A stretch of DNA of 64,000 nt from Alcanivorax sp. DSM 26293 (lineage in GTDB: Bacteria; Pseudomonadota; Gammaproteobacteria; Pseudomonadales; Alcanivoracaceae). The notes under the pieces are model-generated. The model was not told the DNA's origin and did no database searches. It saw only the letters and a program-made list of their open reading frames with translations. Below, in pieces: positions 23,707 to 34,931 of this stretch (within the stretch, counting starts at the first letter, position 1; the number at the start of each line of letters is the position of its first letter). The position numbers were made by a program, and so were the translations under genes. The stretch lies in contig NZ_FNUM01000003.1 in the NCBI RefSeq assembly GCF_900107995.1, positions 186,001-250,000 of the forward strand, given 5' to 3'.

Positions 23707-24039
23707 TTACTGCTTCCAGGGCTCTCCCTGGGTGCCCTTCATCCGCTTCAGATCCCGGTGCATGGCGGCCTTGGCCAGCATATGGGCAGACACCGGCGCG
23801 GTGATGAACAGAAACAGGGTGATCAGCACCTCATGGAGCTGCAGCCCCCGTTCCTGCCAGGAAAAGAACAGCAGGGACGCAATGATGGTGCCGCCCACTC
23901 CCAGGGTGGTGGCCTTGGTGGGGCCATGCAAACGGGTATAGAAGTCCGGCAAGCGCGCCAGGCCGATGGACCCGATCAGCGCAAAGATGCCGCCCACCAC
24001 CACAAATATGGCCACCAGCCATTCAATCAAGACATCCAT
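23707..24039 (-). CDS. mrpG: Mrp antiporter subunit G (operon 1)
   Basis: A 110-residue membrane protein with three hydrophobic helices, family motif GSIGLARLPDFYTRLHGPTK followed by ATTLGVGG. MrpG is a small essential subunit of the multi-subunit Na+(K+)/H+ antiporter. It is the last gene of the minus-strand operon mrpAB-C-D-E-F-G. A 36-bp gap separates it from mrpF. The transcript ends at the palindromic element. Confidence 0.93.
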   Translation of the reverse strand: MDVLIEWLVAIFVVVGGIFALIGSIGLARLPDFYTRLHGPTKATTLGVGGTIIASLLFFSWQERGLQLHEVLITLFLFITAPVSAHMLAKAAMHRDLKRMKGTQGEPWKQ

Positions 24040-24075
24040 AAAAGCTCCAACTTGCCTGACACCGGATGCCAGGCA

Positions 24076-24345
24076 TTATTCAATGATGTCACCGCGGGTA
24101 ATGTACTTGGCCACCGCCACGGTGCTGACAAAGCCGATCAGGGCAATCAGCATGGCCGCCTCGAAATACAGCTTGCTGTCCACCTGGATGCCGTAGACCA
24201 CAATCAGGGCAATGCTGTTGATGTACATGGTGTCCAGCGCCAGCACCCGATCCGGCAGGGAAGGACCGATCACCAGCCGATACAGGTTCAGCACCCACGC
24301 CACCGTGAGCAGGCCAAAGGTCAACGAGATAGCACTCTCTAGCAT
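24076..24345 (-). CDS. mrpF: Mrp antiporter subunit F (operon 1)
   Basis: An 89-residue protein with three membrane helices and the MrpF signature RLVIGPSLPDRVLALDTMYI. It overlaps the end of mrpE by 7 bp, so translation is coupled. In solved Mrp complexes MrpF and MrpG pack beside MrpE at the sodium-path side. Confidence 0.93.
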   Translation of the reverse strand: MLESAISLTFGLLTVAWVLNLYRLVIGPSLPDRVLALDTMYINSIALIVVYGIQVDSKLYFEAAMLIALIGFVSTVAVAKYITRGDIIE

Positions 24346-24824
24346 TCGAAAATCTCCTTGATCGGCCCTTCATAGCGCTGCTTGATCTCCGCCACCAGCG
24401 CCGCCGGATCTTCCACGTGCAGGGCGTGCACCAACAGCCGGGTACGGTCCTCGCTCACATCGGCGGACACGGTGCCCGGGGTCAGCGACACGGTACTGGT
24501 CAGCACGGTAATGGCAAAACGGTCACGCAGATCCAGCGGCACCTCCACAAAACCGGGCTGCAGGTCCTTCACCGGCCCCAGCACTTTCACCGCTACCGCC
24601 ATATTGGCTATCAGAATATCCTTGGCCACCCGCAGCACGAAACGCAGCAGCCCCATACGATCCCGCACCAGCGGCACTTGTGGCCAGAAGGGTCGGGTGC
24701 CCAGGGGCAACACCACCGCCAGAATCAGCCCCAACAGGGCATGGCCCACACTGAAGCCATTGAGCAGCAGCCAGGTAAGCCACAGCACCAGCGTCAGACT
24801 GGGATAGGGAAGCAAGCGTTTCAT
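24339..24824 (-). CDS. mrpE: Mrp antiporter subunit E (operon 1)
   Basis: A 161-residue subunit with two N-terminal membrane helices and a cytoplasmic domain containing LTSTVSLTPGTVSADVSEDR, the MrpE signature. The frame is open upstream to 24893, but ATG 24824 overlaps the mrpD stop by 4 bp (ATGA), the pattern used throughout this operon. Confidence 0.93.
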   Translation of the reverse strand: MKRLLPYPSLTLVLWLTWLLLNGFSVGHALLGLILAVVLPLGTRPFWPQVPLVRDRMGLLRFVLRVAKDILIANMAVAVKVLGPVKDLQPGFVEVPLDLRDRFAITVLTSTVSLTPGTVSADVSEDRTRLLVHALHVEDPAALVAEIKQRYEGPIKEIFEC

Positions 24825-26302
24825 GAAGCACCTCCCAGCACCGCCCGGATGTAAATCGTCGGATCTGCCAGCTGGCCCGCCACGCCGGCACACAACTGCA
24901 ACAGGGGCTCAGCCGCCAACGCCAGGGCCGGGCTGGCCAGCAACAGGGCCAGCATGGGAATGACCCGTCGCTTGCCCAGCTTCCTGTCGACAACCTCACC
25001 GTGCACCCGCCAGAACAGGGTGGAACCGGCCCGGCTCATGCCCACCAGACCCGCCAGACCCGCCAGCAGCAGGATCGTCCAGTAAGGCGCACTGGGTACC
25101 GCCTGCAACAGCGCCAGTTTGCCGATAAAACCGGACAGGGGCGGCAACCCCACCACCGCCACAGCAGCGGCAAAGAAGGCCGCCCCCAGCCACTTACCGT
25201 GCGCCAGCGGCGGGCCAGACTCCAGCCGGTCTTCACCATCGCCACGGGAGCGGCGCAGCAGATCACAAAGCAGGAACAGGGCCGCACAGATCAGGGTGGA
25301 ATGGATCAGATAATAAAGCGCAGGGCCAACCGTCTGTGGCTCGCCAACGCTCAGCGCCGCCACCAGGGTCCCCACCGACATGACCACCAGATAGGCCACC
25401 AGCCCACCCAACCGTGACGCCGACAGAGCCCCGATAGCCGCCAGGGCCAGGGTCACCAGCGCCAGCCACCAGAGCAGGTCCGCACCCAGCCCGGCCAGTG
25501 GCCCGTCACTGAAGGCCAGCGCCTGCATCCGCAGGATGGCGTAGATGCCCACCTTGGTCATGATCGCAAACAACGCCGCCACCGGCGCGGTGGCATTGGC
25601 GTAGGTGGCCGGCAGCCAGAAGTACAGCGGGAACAGGGCCGCCTTCAGACCAAACACCACCCACAGCAACAGCACCGCCACCGTGACCAGTATCTGCTCG
25701 CTGCCCTGAAGCGCCTGCGCCTTGACCGCAAAGTCTGCCATGTTGAGCGTCCCCGTGGTGCCGTAGATCAGGCCCAGGGCAATCAGGAACAGGGCCGAGC
25801 CCGCCAGGTTCAGTACCACGTAATGCAGACCCGCCTTGACCCGCTCCGGGCCACGGCCATGCAGCGCCAGACCGTAGGAGGCGATCAGCAATACCTCGAA
25901 GAACACGAACAGGTTGAACAGGTCACCGGTCAGAAAGGCCCCGTTGATGCCCATCAACTGAAACTGGAACAGGGCATGGAAATTGGCCCCCCGGCGGTCA
26001 TCGCCGGCACAGCCATACAGCAACGCCGGCAGGGCCAGCAGCGCCGTCAGCAGCAGCATCAGGGCGCTGAGCTTGTCCAGCACCAGCACGATACCGAACG
26101 GCGCCTGCCAGTTGCCCAGCTGATACACCCCCACGTCACCCTGGGCGGCCTGTTGCCACAGCACCAGCGCCACCGGCACCAGGGCGACACAGGACAACAG
26201 GCCGGTAAACCGCCGCAGCCGTTGCCGTTCGCGAACTTCCAGCAACAGCAGCAGCCCTGCCAATGCCGGAATGAGGATAGGCGCAATAATCCAGTGGGTC
26301 AT
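24821..26302 (-). CDS. mrpD: Mrp antiporter subunit D (operon 1)
   Basis: A 493-residue, 14-helix proton-translocating subunit homologous to complex I NuoM/NuoN. Family hallmarks: FVFFEVLLIASYGL with the key Glu, GLKAALFPLYFWLPATYANA with the conserved Lys, and PVAALFAIMTKVGIYAILR. It overlaps mrpC and mrpE by 4 bp each. Confidence 0.95.
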   Translation of the reverse strand: MTHWIIAPILIPALAGLLLLLEVRERQRLRRFTGLLSCVALVPVALVLWQQAAQGDVGVYQLGNWQAPFGIVLVLDKLSALMLLLTALLALPALLYGCAGDDRRGANFHALFQFQLMGINGAFLTGDLFNLFVFFEVLLIASYGLALHGRGPERVKAGLHYVVLNLAGSALFLIALGLIYGTTGTLNMADFAVKAQALQGSEQILVTVAVLLLWVVFGLKAALFPLYFWLPATYANATAPVAALFAIMTKVGIYAILRMQALAFSDGPLAGLGADLLWWLALVTLALAAIGALSASRLGGLVAYLVVMSVGTLVAALSVGEPQTVGPALYYLIHSTLICAALFLLCDLLRRSRGDGEDRLESGPPLAHGKWLGAAFFAAAVAVVGLPPLSGFIGKLALLQAVPSAPYWTILLLAGLAGLVGMSRAGSTLFWRVHGEVVDRKLGKRRVIPMLALLLASPALALAAEPLLQLCAGVAGQLADPTIYIRAVLGGAS

Positions 26303-26634
26303 GAACGTTGCTCCCCGTCCTGACCATCCACATGGTCACTGTGTTGCTCGCCCTGGCTGCGCAGGGCCAGCACCACCAGGAAGGCGGTCATGGCAAACCC
26401 GATCACAATGGCGGTCAGCACCAGCGCCTGGGTCAACGGGTCGGTGGGGTCGACACTGGCGCCGACCACCGCCACCTGGTTGATCTTCAGCCCGCCCATG
26501 GCAAACAGGAACAGATTCACCCCGTAACCCAGCAGGGTCAGTCCCAGCACCACCGAAAAGGTGCGCGCACGCAGGCACAGGTATACGCCGGTGGCCACCA
26601 GCACGCCGATAATCAGCGCCACTAACAACTCCAT
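26299..26634 (-). CDS. mrpC: Mrp antiporter subunit C (operon 1)
   Basis: A 111-residue, three-helix NuoK homologue. Signature: VVLGLTLLGYGVNLFLFAMG and [20 protein letters not shown], which holds the conserved helix. It shares one base with the mrpA stop (TGATG) and 4 bp with mrpD. Confidence 0.95.
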   Translation of the reverse strand: MELLVALIIGVLVATGVYLCLRARTFSVVLGLTLLGYGVNLFLFAMGGLKINQVAVVGASVDPTDPLTQALVLTAIVIGFAMTAFLVVLALRSQGEQHSDHVDGQDGEQRS

Positions 26635-29426
26635 CAGGTGGTCTCCTTCTTGTCATCAAGCAGCGACAGCTTGCCCAGGTTGGCCAGTATCAGCAGGGTG
26701 GCGCCCACCACGGTGAGGAACACGCCGGTATCGAACAACATGGCGCTGGCCAATTCGAAATCGCCGACCAGGGGCCAATGCACATGGGTAAAGGTGCTGG
26801 TCAGGAACGGCGAATCGAAGGCCCAGCTGGCCACACCGGTGAGCCCCGCCAGCAACACGCCCAGGGCGACCAGCGGGTGATAATCCCCCGGGATGCGCTT
26901 GTGCACCCAGGTCACCCCGGACGCCACATACTGCAACAGCAGCGCCACCGAGGTGATCAGCCCCGCCACAAAACCGCCGCCGGGCAGATTGTGCCCGCGC
27001 AGGAAGATATACACCGCGATCATCAACGCCAGCGGCAACAGTGGCCGCGACAGGGTAACCAGCACCAGCGGATGGGCATCATGGGCCCAGGGCCGGCCGA
27101 AGGGATCGTACTTGGCGGAGGCCAGCTTCAGATCACTGAGCAGGGCATAGATCCCCAGGGCGGCAATCCCCAGCACGGTAATTTCGCCGAAGGTATCGAA
27201 GCCGCGGAAATCCACCAGGATCACATTGACCACATTGGTACCGCCGCCGCCGGGCACACTGTTTTCCAGGAAGAAGGGGCTGATGGTGGCGGTGTCCGTG
27301 GTCATCACCAGCAAGGCGGCCACCGCCACCCCGGTGCCGATCAGCCCCGCCAGCACCACATCACGGCCCACCCGCAGGGAGTTGGAATCCGCCTTGGCCC
27401 GCGCCGGCAGGAAATACATGGCCAGCATCATCAGCAACACGCTGACCACTTCCACGGACAGCTGGGTAAGCGCCAGATCCGGCGCCGAGAAGCGCACAAA
27501 GATCAGCGACACAATCAGGCCCACCACACTCAGGCTGATAATCGCCATCATCCGCTGACGATGCAGCACCGTGGTCAGCAAGGCAGCGGCGATCAACATC
27601 AGAGCACAAAGCACCGACACCCCATCCACGGGCAGCATGGCGCGCTCGCCGGTAACGCGGTCGAGCTCAGGCAGCTGCCACACCAGCACCGCCGCCACCA
27701 TCGCCAGCACCCAGGCCACATAGCCCTGCAACGAGCCGTTCTGGAAGTGCCGGGTAACCGCCGCGGCCGCTCTCACCAGACGCTGAATGGCCCCTTCAAA
27801 GACCTGCTTGGCATCGATTTCCGGCAGGCCCGCATACCAGGCAAACAACCGCCGCCGGCAGGCGTACACGGCAATACCGCCGACCATGGCGATGACACTC
27901 ATCAACAAGGGAATATTGAGCCCGTGCCACACCGCCAGGTGATACTCCGGCAGGGTGCCACCCAGGGTAGCCGTGGCCGCCACCGCCAGCAGCCCGGCCA
28001 CGGTGATTGCCGGGAACACCCCCACCGCCACACACAGGGCCACCAGGATTTCCACCGGAATCTTCATGTAGCGGGGCGGCTCCCGGGGCGGGAACTTGGG
28101 CAGATTCACCGGCTCGCCATTGAAGAACACGTCATGAATAAAGCGCGCCGAATAGGCCACCGAGAACACCCCGCCCAGGGTGGCGCCCAGCGGCAACAAC
28201 CAGCTCAGGGCCCCCAACTGATCGGACTGCAGGGTCTCGGTAAAGAACATTTCCTTGGACAGGAACCCGTTCAGTAACGGCACCCCGGCCATGGCCGCCG
28301 ACGCCACCATGGCGAGCACGGCGGTATAGGGCATGTACTTCCACAGCCCGTTGATGCGGCGCATGTCACGAGTTCCGGTCTGCTGATCAATGATCCCCGC
28401 CGCCATGAACAGGCCCGCCTTGAAGGTGGCGTGGTTGATGATATGAAACACCCCGGCCACCGCCGCCAGCGGCGAATTGAGCCCGAACAGCAAGGTAATC
28501 AGACCCAGGTGACTGATGGTGGAAAACGCCAGCAGCCCTTTCAGATCGTGCTGGAACAGGGCCCAGATCGCCCCCCACAACAACGTGGCCATGCCGGCAG
28601 CGGTGACCAGGTAGAACCACAGGTCGGTGCCTGCCAGTACCGGGTAGAACCGCGCCAGCAGAAAGATGCCCGCCTTCACCATGGTGGCCGAATGCAGATA
28701 CGCACTCACCGGGGTAGGGGCCGCCATGGCGTGGGGCAGCCAGAAATGGAACGGGAACTGGGCACTCTTGGTGAAGGCCCCCAGCAATACCAGACAGAGA
28801 ATCACCGGGTAGAGGGCATGCTGTTGCACCAGGGCGCCGTTCTCCAGCACCGTGCTCAGTGAGAAACTGCCCACCACATGGCCAATCAACAACACCCCGG
28901 CCAGCAACGCCAGACCGCCCATGCCGGTGACCGTCAGCGCCATGCGAGCCCCCTTGCGGGCAGCGCTGTCGTATTGTTTGTAGCTGATCAGCAGGAAGGA
29001 ACTAAGGCTGGTCAATTCCCAGAAGAACACCAGAAACAGCAGATTGTCGCTGGTCACCACCCCCAGCATGCTGAACATGAACAGCAGCAACAGGGTATAG
29101 AAACGGCCGCCGTCATCCTTGGCCGGCAGGTAATAGTGCGCATACACCACCACCAGCAGCCCGATACCCAGAATCAGGATACAGAACAACAGCGCCAGAC
29201 CATCGAGCCTCAGCGCCAGATTCAGTCCCAGCGAGGGCAACCAGGCCATGGACCACTGTTGCATCCCCCCTTCCCAAATCGGCAGCGACGCCTGGGCCAG
29301 CAGCCCCAGGGCAGCCACCACCGGCAACGCCACCAGCAGGGCGCACCAGCGCCGCCCCAGGTGGCGGGTAAACATGGGCAGAAACGCCGCCAGTAGGGGA
29401 AGCAGAACAATTGCAGGCAACATCAT
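26634..29426 (-). CDS. mrpA: Fused Mrp antiporter subunit A-B (operon 1)
   Basis: A 930-residue protein. Residues 1-780 are the NuoL-like MrpA with [38 protein letters not shown] and the C-terminal MrpA-specific helices ([20 protein letters not shown]). Residues about 790-930 are a full MrpB domain (FLRGHNLPGGGFVAGLI). The A-B fusion is the mark of Mrp group 2 (Pha/Sha type). It is divergent from the second Mrp operon across 380 bp. It may exchange Na+ or K+ for H+; cation choice cannot be read from sequence. Confidence 0.95.
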   Translation of the reverse strand: MMLPAIVLLPLLAAFLPMFTRHLGRRWCALLVALPVVAALGLLAQASLPIWEGGMQQWSMAWLPSLGLNLALRLDGLALLFCILILGIGLLVVVYAHYYLPAKDDGGRFYTLLLLFMFSMLGVVTSDNLLFLVFFWELTSLSSFLLISYKQYDSAARKGARMALTVTGMGGLALLAGVLLIGHVVGSFSLSTVLENGALVQQHALYPVILCLVLLGAFTKSAQFPFHFWLPHAMAAPTPVSAYLHSATMVKAGIFLLARFYPVLAGTDLWFYLVTAAGMATLLWGAIWALFQHDLKGLLAFSTISHLGLITLLFGLNSPLAAVAGVFHIINHATFKAGLFMAAGIIDQQTGTRDMRRINGLWKYMPYTAVLAMVASAAMAGVPLLNGFLSKEMFFTETLQSDQLGALSWLLPLGATLGGVFSVAYSARFIHDVFFNGEPVNLPKFPPREPPRYMKIPVEILVALCVAVGVFPAITVAGLLAVAATATLGGTLPEYHLAVWHGLNIPLLMSVIAMVGGIAVYACRRRLFAWYAGLPEIDAKQVFEGAIQRLVRAAAAVTRHFQNGSLQGYVAWVLAMVAAVLVWQLPELDRVTGERAMLPVDGVSVLCALMLIAAALLTTVLHRQRMMAIISLSVVGLIVSLIFVRFSAPDLALTQLSVEVVSVLLMMLAMYFLPARAKADSNSLRVGRDVVLAGLIGTGVAVAALLVMTTDTATISPFFLENSVPGGGGTNVVNVILVDFRGFDTFGEITVLGIAALGIYALLSDLKLASAKYDPFGRPWAHDAHPLVLVTLSRPLLPLALMIAVYIFLRGHNLPGGGFVAGLITSVALLLQYVASGVTWVHKRIPGDYHPLVALGVLLAGLTGVASWAFDSPFLTSTFTHVHWPLVGDFELASAMLFDTGVFLTVVGATLLILANLGKLSLLDDKKETT

Positions 29427-29806
29427 GTGCTCTCTTGAATAACAATCCTTGTGCTACCAAACCGGCAGCAAAACTCGGCAAGTATGCCATGCCCCCTTGC
29501 CCTTGCAAGAATCCCCCCCGACGGCGGCGGCGGTGACAGCAAGCGAACCGGGCAACAGGACACCGGCAAGCTCGCCCTTTTGTTGTCTTCTGGTTACAGG
29601 CAGATCGACGACATGGTCCAAATATGCATTTTTTGACCCCGATCAACTCTCTTAAATAAGCAGCAATAAACGCTTTTTTTCGCCGTCAAACGGAACTTTA
29701 CCTTGCCCGGAATTTCACATGTTGCGTAGGATAATTTTATGCTAATCATCGTTTTACGGTGATCCCATATTCCGCGAAAGCGGGCCACTGATTACGACGG
29801 AGCGCC
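29427..29806. other. Shared 380-bp control region between the two Mrp operons
   Basis: No gene is supported here. The right half is AT-rich (29630-29760) and should carry promoters for both operons. A GGAACTT occurs at 29690-29696 on the plus strand, but no matching sigma-E -10 follows. No clear dyad operator was found. Confidence 0.5.
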
Positions 29807-32134
29807 ATGCTGACAGGCATCTTGTCTGGATTCTTGCTCGCACCCTTGGCCCCCGCCCTGCATCGGCTATTTCCCCGTTACAGTGGCTGGCTTCTCGCCC
29901 TGCTTCCCGCCGGGCTGACCCTGTATTTTTTCAGCCACTGGCACACCGTCACCCAGGGCGACACCGTGATGTCGCGGTTTGCCTGGGTTCCCGATCTGGC
30001 AATGCCATTGAGCTTCATGCTGGATGGCCTGTCACTTTTATTTGCCCTGATGATCTGCGCCATCGGCGCGCTGATCTTTATCTACGCCGGCCGCTACCTG
30101 GAAGGCCACCGGGATCTGCCCCGGCTCTATGTGCTGCTGCTGTGTTTCATGGCCGCCATGCTGGGCGTGGTACTCAGCGACAACCTGATCGTGTTGTTCG
30201 TGTTCTGGGAACTCACCAGCATCACCTCCTACCTGCTGATCGGCTTCAACCACGAAGACGCCAACGCCCGGGCCAAGGCCCTGCAGGGGCTGATCGTCAC
30301 CGTGGGCGGCGGGCTGGCGTTGATGACCGGCTTTATCCTGCTGGGCCACATCGGCGGCAGCTATGAGCTGTCGGAGCTGATCACCCGGGGCGACACCATC
30401 GTTGCCCATCCGCTTTACGAACTGACACTGGTGCTGATCGTGCTCGGCGCCTTCACCAAGAGCGCCCAGTTCCCGTTCCATTTCTGGCTCCCCAACGCCA
30501 TGGCCGCGCCCACCCCCGTGAGCGCCTACCTGCACTCGGCCACCATGGTGAAGGCGGGCATCTACCTGCTGGCAAGGCTGCACCCGGCCATGGGCGGCAC
30601 CGAGTTGTGGCTCCTGCTGCTGGGCAGCGCCGGCGCCATCACCATGGTGCTGGGCATCTTCCTGGCCCTGCGCGCCACCGGCATCAAACGCATGCTGGCC
30701 TATTCCACCGTCATGGCCCTGGGCACCCTGACCCTGCTGATCGGCCTGGGGACTCGCACTGCCCTGCTGGCGGCCATGAGCTACCTGCTGGCCCACTCCC
30801 TGTACAAGGGCGCCCTGTTCATGGTGGCCGGCATCATTGACCACCAGACCGGCCGCAAGGATTTCCTCGATACCGGCGGCTGGGCCCGCTATCTGCCCGT
30901 GACCAGTGCCAGCGCCGGCCTGGCCGCCCTGTCCCTGGCCGGGGTCATGCCCCTGTTCGGCTTTATCGCCAAGGAACAGCTGCTGGAAGCGGGTTTGCGT
31001 CTCGACCATGCCCTGGCCCCGCTGTTCATTGCCGCCATCGTGATCGCCGCCGCCCTGGGCGTGGCCGTGGCCGCGGTGATTGCCATCCGCCCCTGGTTCG
31101 GCAAACCCGCTCCCCTCACCCATACCCCCAGCGAAGCGCCCCCGGCCATGCTGCTGGGCCCGGCCCTGCTGGCCAGCCTGGGCCTGCTGCTGGGCCTGAT
31201 TCCCGGGTTGATTGATCGCAGCCTGCTCAGTGCCGCCGCCAGCGCCACCCTGGGAGAAGCCGTGACACAGCCGCTGGCCCTGTGGCACGGCATCAACACC
31301 GCCCTGCTGATCAGCATCGGCGCAGTGCTGGTGGGCCTGGTGCTGTTCCGCTACTGGCAGGGCTTCCGCCACTACACCCGCTGGGCGGACACGCTGTCCC
31401 GCTTCGGCCCGGAGCAGGCCTATCACCGCCTGATGGATGGCCTGGTGGCCTTGTCCAGTGGCCAGACCCGGCTGCTGCAAAGCGGTTACCTGCGCTATTA
31501 CCTGATCAACACCTTGCTGACGCTGGTGGCCATGGTGGCCGCCGCCCTGTGGCTGAACCCGGATGCCCTCAAGCTGCACCTGGATTTCTCCGACATCCAG
31601 CTCCACGAGGGCGTGATCGCCGCCGTGCTTGTCAGCGCCACCCTGGCGGCGGTCACCCTGCAATCCCGTCTGGGCGCGGTGGCCAGCCTGGGCGCGGTGG
31701 GCTTTTCCATCGCCCTGCTCTATGTCTTGTTCAGCGCCCCGGATCTGAGCATCACCCAGGTGCTGGTGGAAACCCTCACGGTGATCATGCTGGTGCTGGT
31801 GCTGTTCCGGTTGCCCGGTTTCCTGCGCCTGACCCGTACCCGCACCCGGCTGGCCGATGCCCTGGTGGGTCTCACCGTGGGCGGCATGGTCACCGCGCTG
31901 TTGCTCAGCGTGCTGGGCAGCCGCTACCACGGCAGCATTGCCCATTACTTTATCAACGAGAGCGTGCCCGCCGGTTACGGGCGCAATATCGTCAATGTGA
32001 TTCTGGTGGACTTCCGCGCCCTGGATACCCTGGGCGAAATCTTCGTGCTGGCGCTGGCCGCCACCGGGGTCTACGCCATGCTCAAACTGCGCAGCAAGGG
32101 TGACACCACGGAACCGGAGAAGACCCATGACTAG
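29807..32134 (+). CDS. mrpA: Mrp antiporter subunit A (operon 2)
   Basis: A 775-residue NuoL-like MrpA without the B fusion. Motifs: [40 protein letters not shown], then the terminal [20 protein letters not shown]. It starts the plus-strand operon A-B-C-D-E-F-G and overlaps mrpB by 8 bp. Alignable along its length with the A part of operon 1, but clearly diverged, so the operons are not a recent duplication. Confidence 0.95.
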   Translation: MLTGILSGFLLAPLAPALHRLFPRYSGWLLALLPAGLTLYFFSHWHTVTQGDTVMSRFAWVPDLAMPLSFMLDGLSLLFALMICAIGALIFIYAGRYLEGHRDLPRLYVLLLCFMAAMLGVVLSDNLIVLFVFWELTSITSYLLIGFNHEDANARAKALQGLIVTVGGGLALMTGFILLGHIGGSYELSELITRGDTIVAHPLYELTLVLIVLGAFTKSAQFPFHFWLPNAMAAPTPVSAYLHSATMVKAGIYLLARLHPAMGGTELWLLLLGSAGAITMVLGIFLALRATGIKRMLAYSTVMALGTLTLLIGLGTRTALLAAMSYLLAHSLYKGALFMVAGIIDHQTGRKDFLDTGGWARYLPVTSASAGLAALSLAGVMPLFGFIAKEQLLEAGLRLDHALAPLFIAAIVIAAALGVAVAAVIAIRPWFGKPAPLTHTPSEAPPAMLLGPALLASLGLLLGLIPGLIDRSLLSAAASATLGEAVTQPLALWHGINTALLISIGAVLVGLVLFRYWQGFRHYTRWADTLSRFGPEQAYHRLMDGLVALSSGQTRLLQSGYLRYYLINTLLTLVAMVAAALWLNPDALKLHLDFSDIQLHEGVIAAVLVSATLAAVTLQSRLGAVASLGAVGFSIALLYVLFSAPDLSITQVLVETLTVIMLVLVLFRLPGFLRLTRTRTRLADALVGLTVGGMVTALLLSVLGSRYHGSIAHYFINESVPAGYGRNIVNVILVDFRALDTLGEIFVLALAATGVYAMLKLRSKGDTTEPEKTHD

Positions 32135-32594
32135 AGATCGCCGCCTGCCGCCCCCGGACCGCAATGCCCTGCGCACCCAGTCGCTGATCCTGCGCACCAC
32201 CGGGTTCTTCTTGCTGCCGCTGCTGCTGCTGTTTGCCCTGTTCCTGTTGCTGCGCGGCCACAACGCCCCGGGCGGGGGCTTTATCGCCGGGCTGGTGGCA
32301 TCCGCGGCCATCGCCGTGCACCTGTTTGCCATGAGCGAAGCCGGCGCCCGCCGGGTCCTGCGGGTCGATCCCCGCGACCTGATCGCCTGGGGGCTGATCC
32401 TGGCGCTGGCCGCCGGGGTCATCGGCCTGTTCAGCGGCCAGCCGTTTCTCACTGCCCACTGGCTCACCGTCAGCCTGCCGGTGTTCGGTGAACTGAAGCT
32501 GGGTTCGCCCTTGCTGTTCGATCTGGGGGTGTTTCTGGTGGTGCTGGGCACCGCCAGCACCATCATCATCAACCTGGCGGAGCAGGACACATGA
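32127..32594 (+). CDS. mrpB: Mrp antiporter subunit B (operon 2)
   Basis: A 155-residue, four-helix MrpB with the [19 protein letters not shown] motif. ATG 32127 lies within the end of mrpA (8-bp overlap). Its counterpart in operon 1 is fused to MrpA. Confidence 0.93.
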   Translation: MTRDRRLPPPDRNALRTQSLILRTTGFFLLPLLLLFALFLLLRGHNAPGGGFIAGLVASAAIAVHLFAMSEAGARRVLRVDPRDLIAWGLILALAAGVIGLFSGQPFLTAHWLTVSLPVFGELKLGSPLLFDLGVFLVVLGTASTIIINLAEQDT

Positions 32595-32938
32595 CCAGCC
32601 TGATGGCCCTGGTGGTGGGCGTGCTCTACGCCGCCGCCATTTACATGATGCTGCGCCGCTCCATCGTCAAACTGGTGATCGGCCTGGTGCTGCTGTCCAA
32701 CGCCGCCAACCTGCTGATCTTTACCGCCGCCGGCCTGCACCGGGATGCCCCGCCGCTGGTGCCGGATGACGCCCAGGTGCCCGCCGGCCTGGTCGCCGAT
32801 CCGCTGGCCCAGGCACTGATTCTCACCGCCATCGTCATCGGCTTCGGGGTGCTGGCCTTCGCGGTGGTGCTGATCCGCCGGGCCTATGAGGTGGTGGAAG
32901 CGGACGACATGAACCAGATGCGGGATACCGACACATGA
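32591..32938 (+). CDS. mrpC: Mrp antiporter subunit C (operon 2)
   Basis: A 115-residue NuoK-like subunit. [20 protein letters not shown] and [20 protein letters not shown] match the family. It overlaps mrpB and mrpD by 4 bp each. Confidence 0.95.
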   Translation: MTSLMALVVGVLYAAAIYMMLRRSIVKLVIGLVLLSNAANLLIFTAAGLHRDAPPLVPDDAQVPAGLVADPLAQALILTAIVIGFGVLAFAVVLIRRAYEVVEADDMNQMRDTDT

Positions 32939-34428
32939 ATCTGCTGGTTATCCTGCCCATTCTGATTCCCCTGGCAGCCGGGGCCCTGTCCCTGCTGGGG
33001 CGCCACTCCCAGCGCGTCCAGGGCGCCCTGGCGGTCATCGGTAGCATCGCCCTGGTGATCAGTGCCGTGGCGCTGTTACTGGCCACCTGGGAACAGGGCC
33101 ATATCGTGTCCGAGCTGGGCAGCTGGCCCGCCCCCTTCGGCATCGTGCTGGTCAGTGACCTGCTGGCCGCCATCATGGTGTTGCTCAGTGCCGTCACCGG
33201 TGCCGCCACCGCGTTTTACTCCCTGGGCACCATCAGCATCGCCCATCGCAAGGCCGGTTATTTCCCGCTGATGCACCTGCTGCTGGCCGGGGTCAACGGC
33301 GCCTTCCTCACCGGCGACATCTTCAACCTGTACGTGTGGTTCGAGGTGATGCTGGTGGCGTCCTTCTCCCTGCTGATCCTGGGCGGCGAGCGCGCGCAGA
33401 TGGAAGGGGCCGTCAAGTACGTGACCCTCAATCTGGTGTCCTCCGCCCTGTTCCTGTCTGCCATAGGGCTGCTCTATGGTTTGGTGGGCACGCTCAACAT
33501 GGCCGACATTGCCGTGAAGCTGGGCGAAGTGGATACCGGCATGACCACCGTGATCGCCATGCTGTTCATGGTGGCCTTCGGCATCAAGGCCGCGGCGTTC
33601 CCCTTCTTCTTCTGGCTGCCCGCCTCCTACCACACCCCCCAGGTGGCGGTGTCCGCCTTGTTCGCCGGCTTGCTGACCAAGGTGGGCGTGTATGCCCTGT
33701 TCCGGGTCTTTACCCTGATCTTCGGCATGGATGACCCGCTGATCCATCAGGTGCTGCTGTGGGGCGCCGGGCTGACCATGGTCACCGGGGTACTGGGCGC
33801 CGCCGCCCAGTTCGAATTCCGCCGTATCCTGTCGTTCCATATCGTCAGCCAGATCGGCTACATGATGATGGGCCTGGCGCTGGCGTCGGTGAGCGTGCTG
33901 GCCCTGGCCGGCGGCATCTTCTACATCATTCACCACATCATCGTGAAGGCGAACCTGTTCTTTGTCAGCGGCCTGGTCTACCGCCTGCGCGGCAGCTATG
34001 AACTCAAGCAACTGGGCGGCCAGTACCGGGACAAGCCCTGGCTGGCGCTGCTGTTCCTGATCCCGGCCCTGTCCCTGGCAGGGATGCCGCCGCTGTCCGG
34101 CTTCTTCGGCAAGTTCATCGTCATTCGCGGAGGCGTCGAAGCCGGCGCCTGGGCCCTGGTTGCCGCCGCCCTGGTGGTGGGTCTGCTGACGCTCTACTCC
34201 ATGACCAAGATCTGGGCCGAGGTATTCTGGAAGGCGGCCCCGGAACCGGCCGCCGCCCCTGCCAGCGGCAGCAACACCCTGCTCTATGCCACCGTGGCCG
34301 GCCTGGCACTGATCACCGTGGCCATCGGGGTGGCAGCACAGCCCGTACTGGTACTGGCCATGGCCACCGCCGAACAGCTACTGGACCCGACCCGCTACAT
34401 CACCGCCGTGCTGGGAGGCGCACCATGA
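32935..34428 (+). CDS. mrpD: Mrp antiporter subunit D (operon 2)
   Basis: A 497-residue NuoN/M-like proton-path subunit. Key features: [16 protein letters not shown] with the conserved Glu, [20 protein letters not shown] with the Lys and Pro, and the [17 protein letters not shown]-type helix. It overlaps mrpE by 4 bp. Confidence 0.95.
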   Translation: MNLLVILPILIPLAAGALSLLGRHSQRVQGALAVIGSIALVISAVALLLATWEQGHIVSELGSWPAPFGIVLVSDLLAAIMVLLSAVTGAATAFYSLGTISIAHRKAGYFPLMHLLLAGVNGAFLTGDIFNLYVWFEVMLVASFSLLILGGERAQMEGAVKYVTLNLVSSALFLSAIGLLYGLVGTLNMADIAVKLGEVDTGMTTVIAMLFMVAFGIKAAAFPFFFWLPASYHTPQVAVSALFAGLLTKVGVYALFRVFTLIFGMDDPLIHQVLLWGAGLTMVTGVLGAAAQFEFRRILSFHIVSQIGYMMMGLALASVSVLALAGGIFYIIHHIIVKANLFFVSGLVYRLRGSYELKQLGGQYRDKPWLALLFLIPALSLAGMPPLSGFFGKFIVIRGGVEAGAWALVAAALVVGLLTLYSMTKIWAEVFWKAAPEPAAAPASGSNTLLYATVAGLALITVAIGVAAQPVLVLAMATAEQLLDPTRYITAVLGGAP

Positions 34429-34898
34429 GCCCGTTGAGCTGGAACCTGATTCTGGCCCTGGTCTGGGCCGCCATCACCGGCAACTTCAGCGGCGCCAACC
34501 TGCTGGTAGGGTTTGGTCTGGGCTACCTGATTCTCGGCTTCGCCCTGCGCGATGTGCCCGACTTCGCCCGCTACCGCGAGAAAATGCCCCGGGTCCTGAT
34601 GTTGCTGACCCACTTTCTGCGCGACCTGCTGGTCTCCAACCTGCGGGTGGCCTACGACGTGCTCACCCCCACCCACTACATGCGCCCGGCGGTGGTGGCG
34701 GTGCCCCTGCGAGCCAAGACCGATGGTGCCATCACCATCCTGGCCAACATGATTTCCCTGACCCCGGGCACCCTGAGCCTGGACGTGTCCAGCGACCGCA
34801 GCGTGCTCTACCTGCACGTCATGTACCTGGACAATGAAGACGACCTGCGCAAACAGATTCACAAACTGGAAGACCGGGTGTTGGCGGTACTGGAATAG
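34425..34898 (+). CDS. mrpE: Mrp antiporter subunit E (operon 2)
   Basis: A 157-residue MrpE with two membrane helices and [20 protein letters not shown] as signature. Its 3' end is followed by a 141-bp gap that holds a long inverted repeat before mrpF, unlike all other junctions in the operon, which overlap. Confidence 0.93.
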   Translation: MSPLSWNLILALVWAAITGNFSGANLLVGFGLGYLILGFALRDVPDFARYREKMPRVLMLLTHFLRDLLVSNLRVAYDVLTPTHYMRPAVVAVPLRAKTDGAITILANMISLTPGTLSLDVSSDRSVLYLHVMYLDNEDDLRKQIHKLEDRVLAVLE

Positions 34899-34931
34899 GA
34901 CGGCGGCAAACAACACCGCAACCACCACCCA

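Noticed and set aside
29690-29720. GGAACTT upstream of mrp operon 2 as a sigma-E promoter
   Set aside because: The sequence 16 nt downstream is TCACATG, not GTC-type.
30038-32740. 900-codon minus-strand frame opposite mrp operon 2
   Set aside because: His/Gln/Gly-rich shadow of membrane protein genes on the plus strand.
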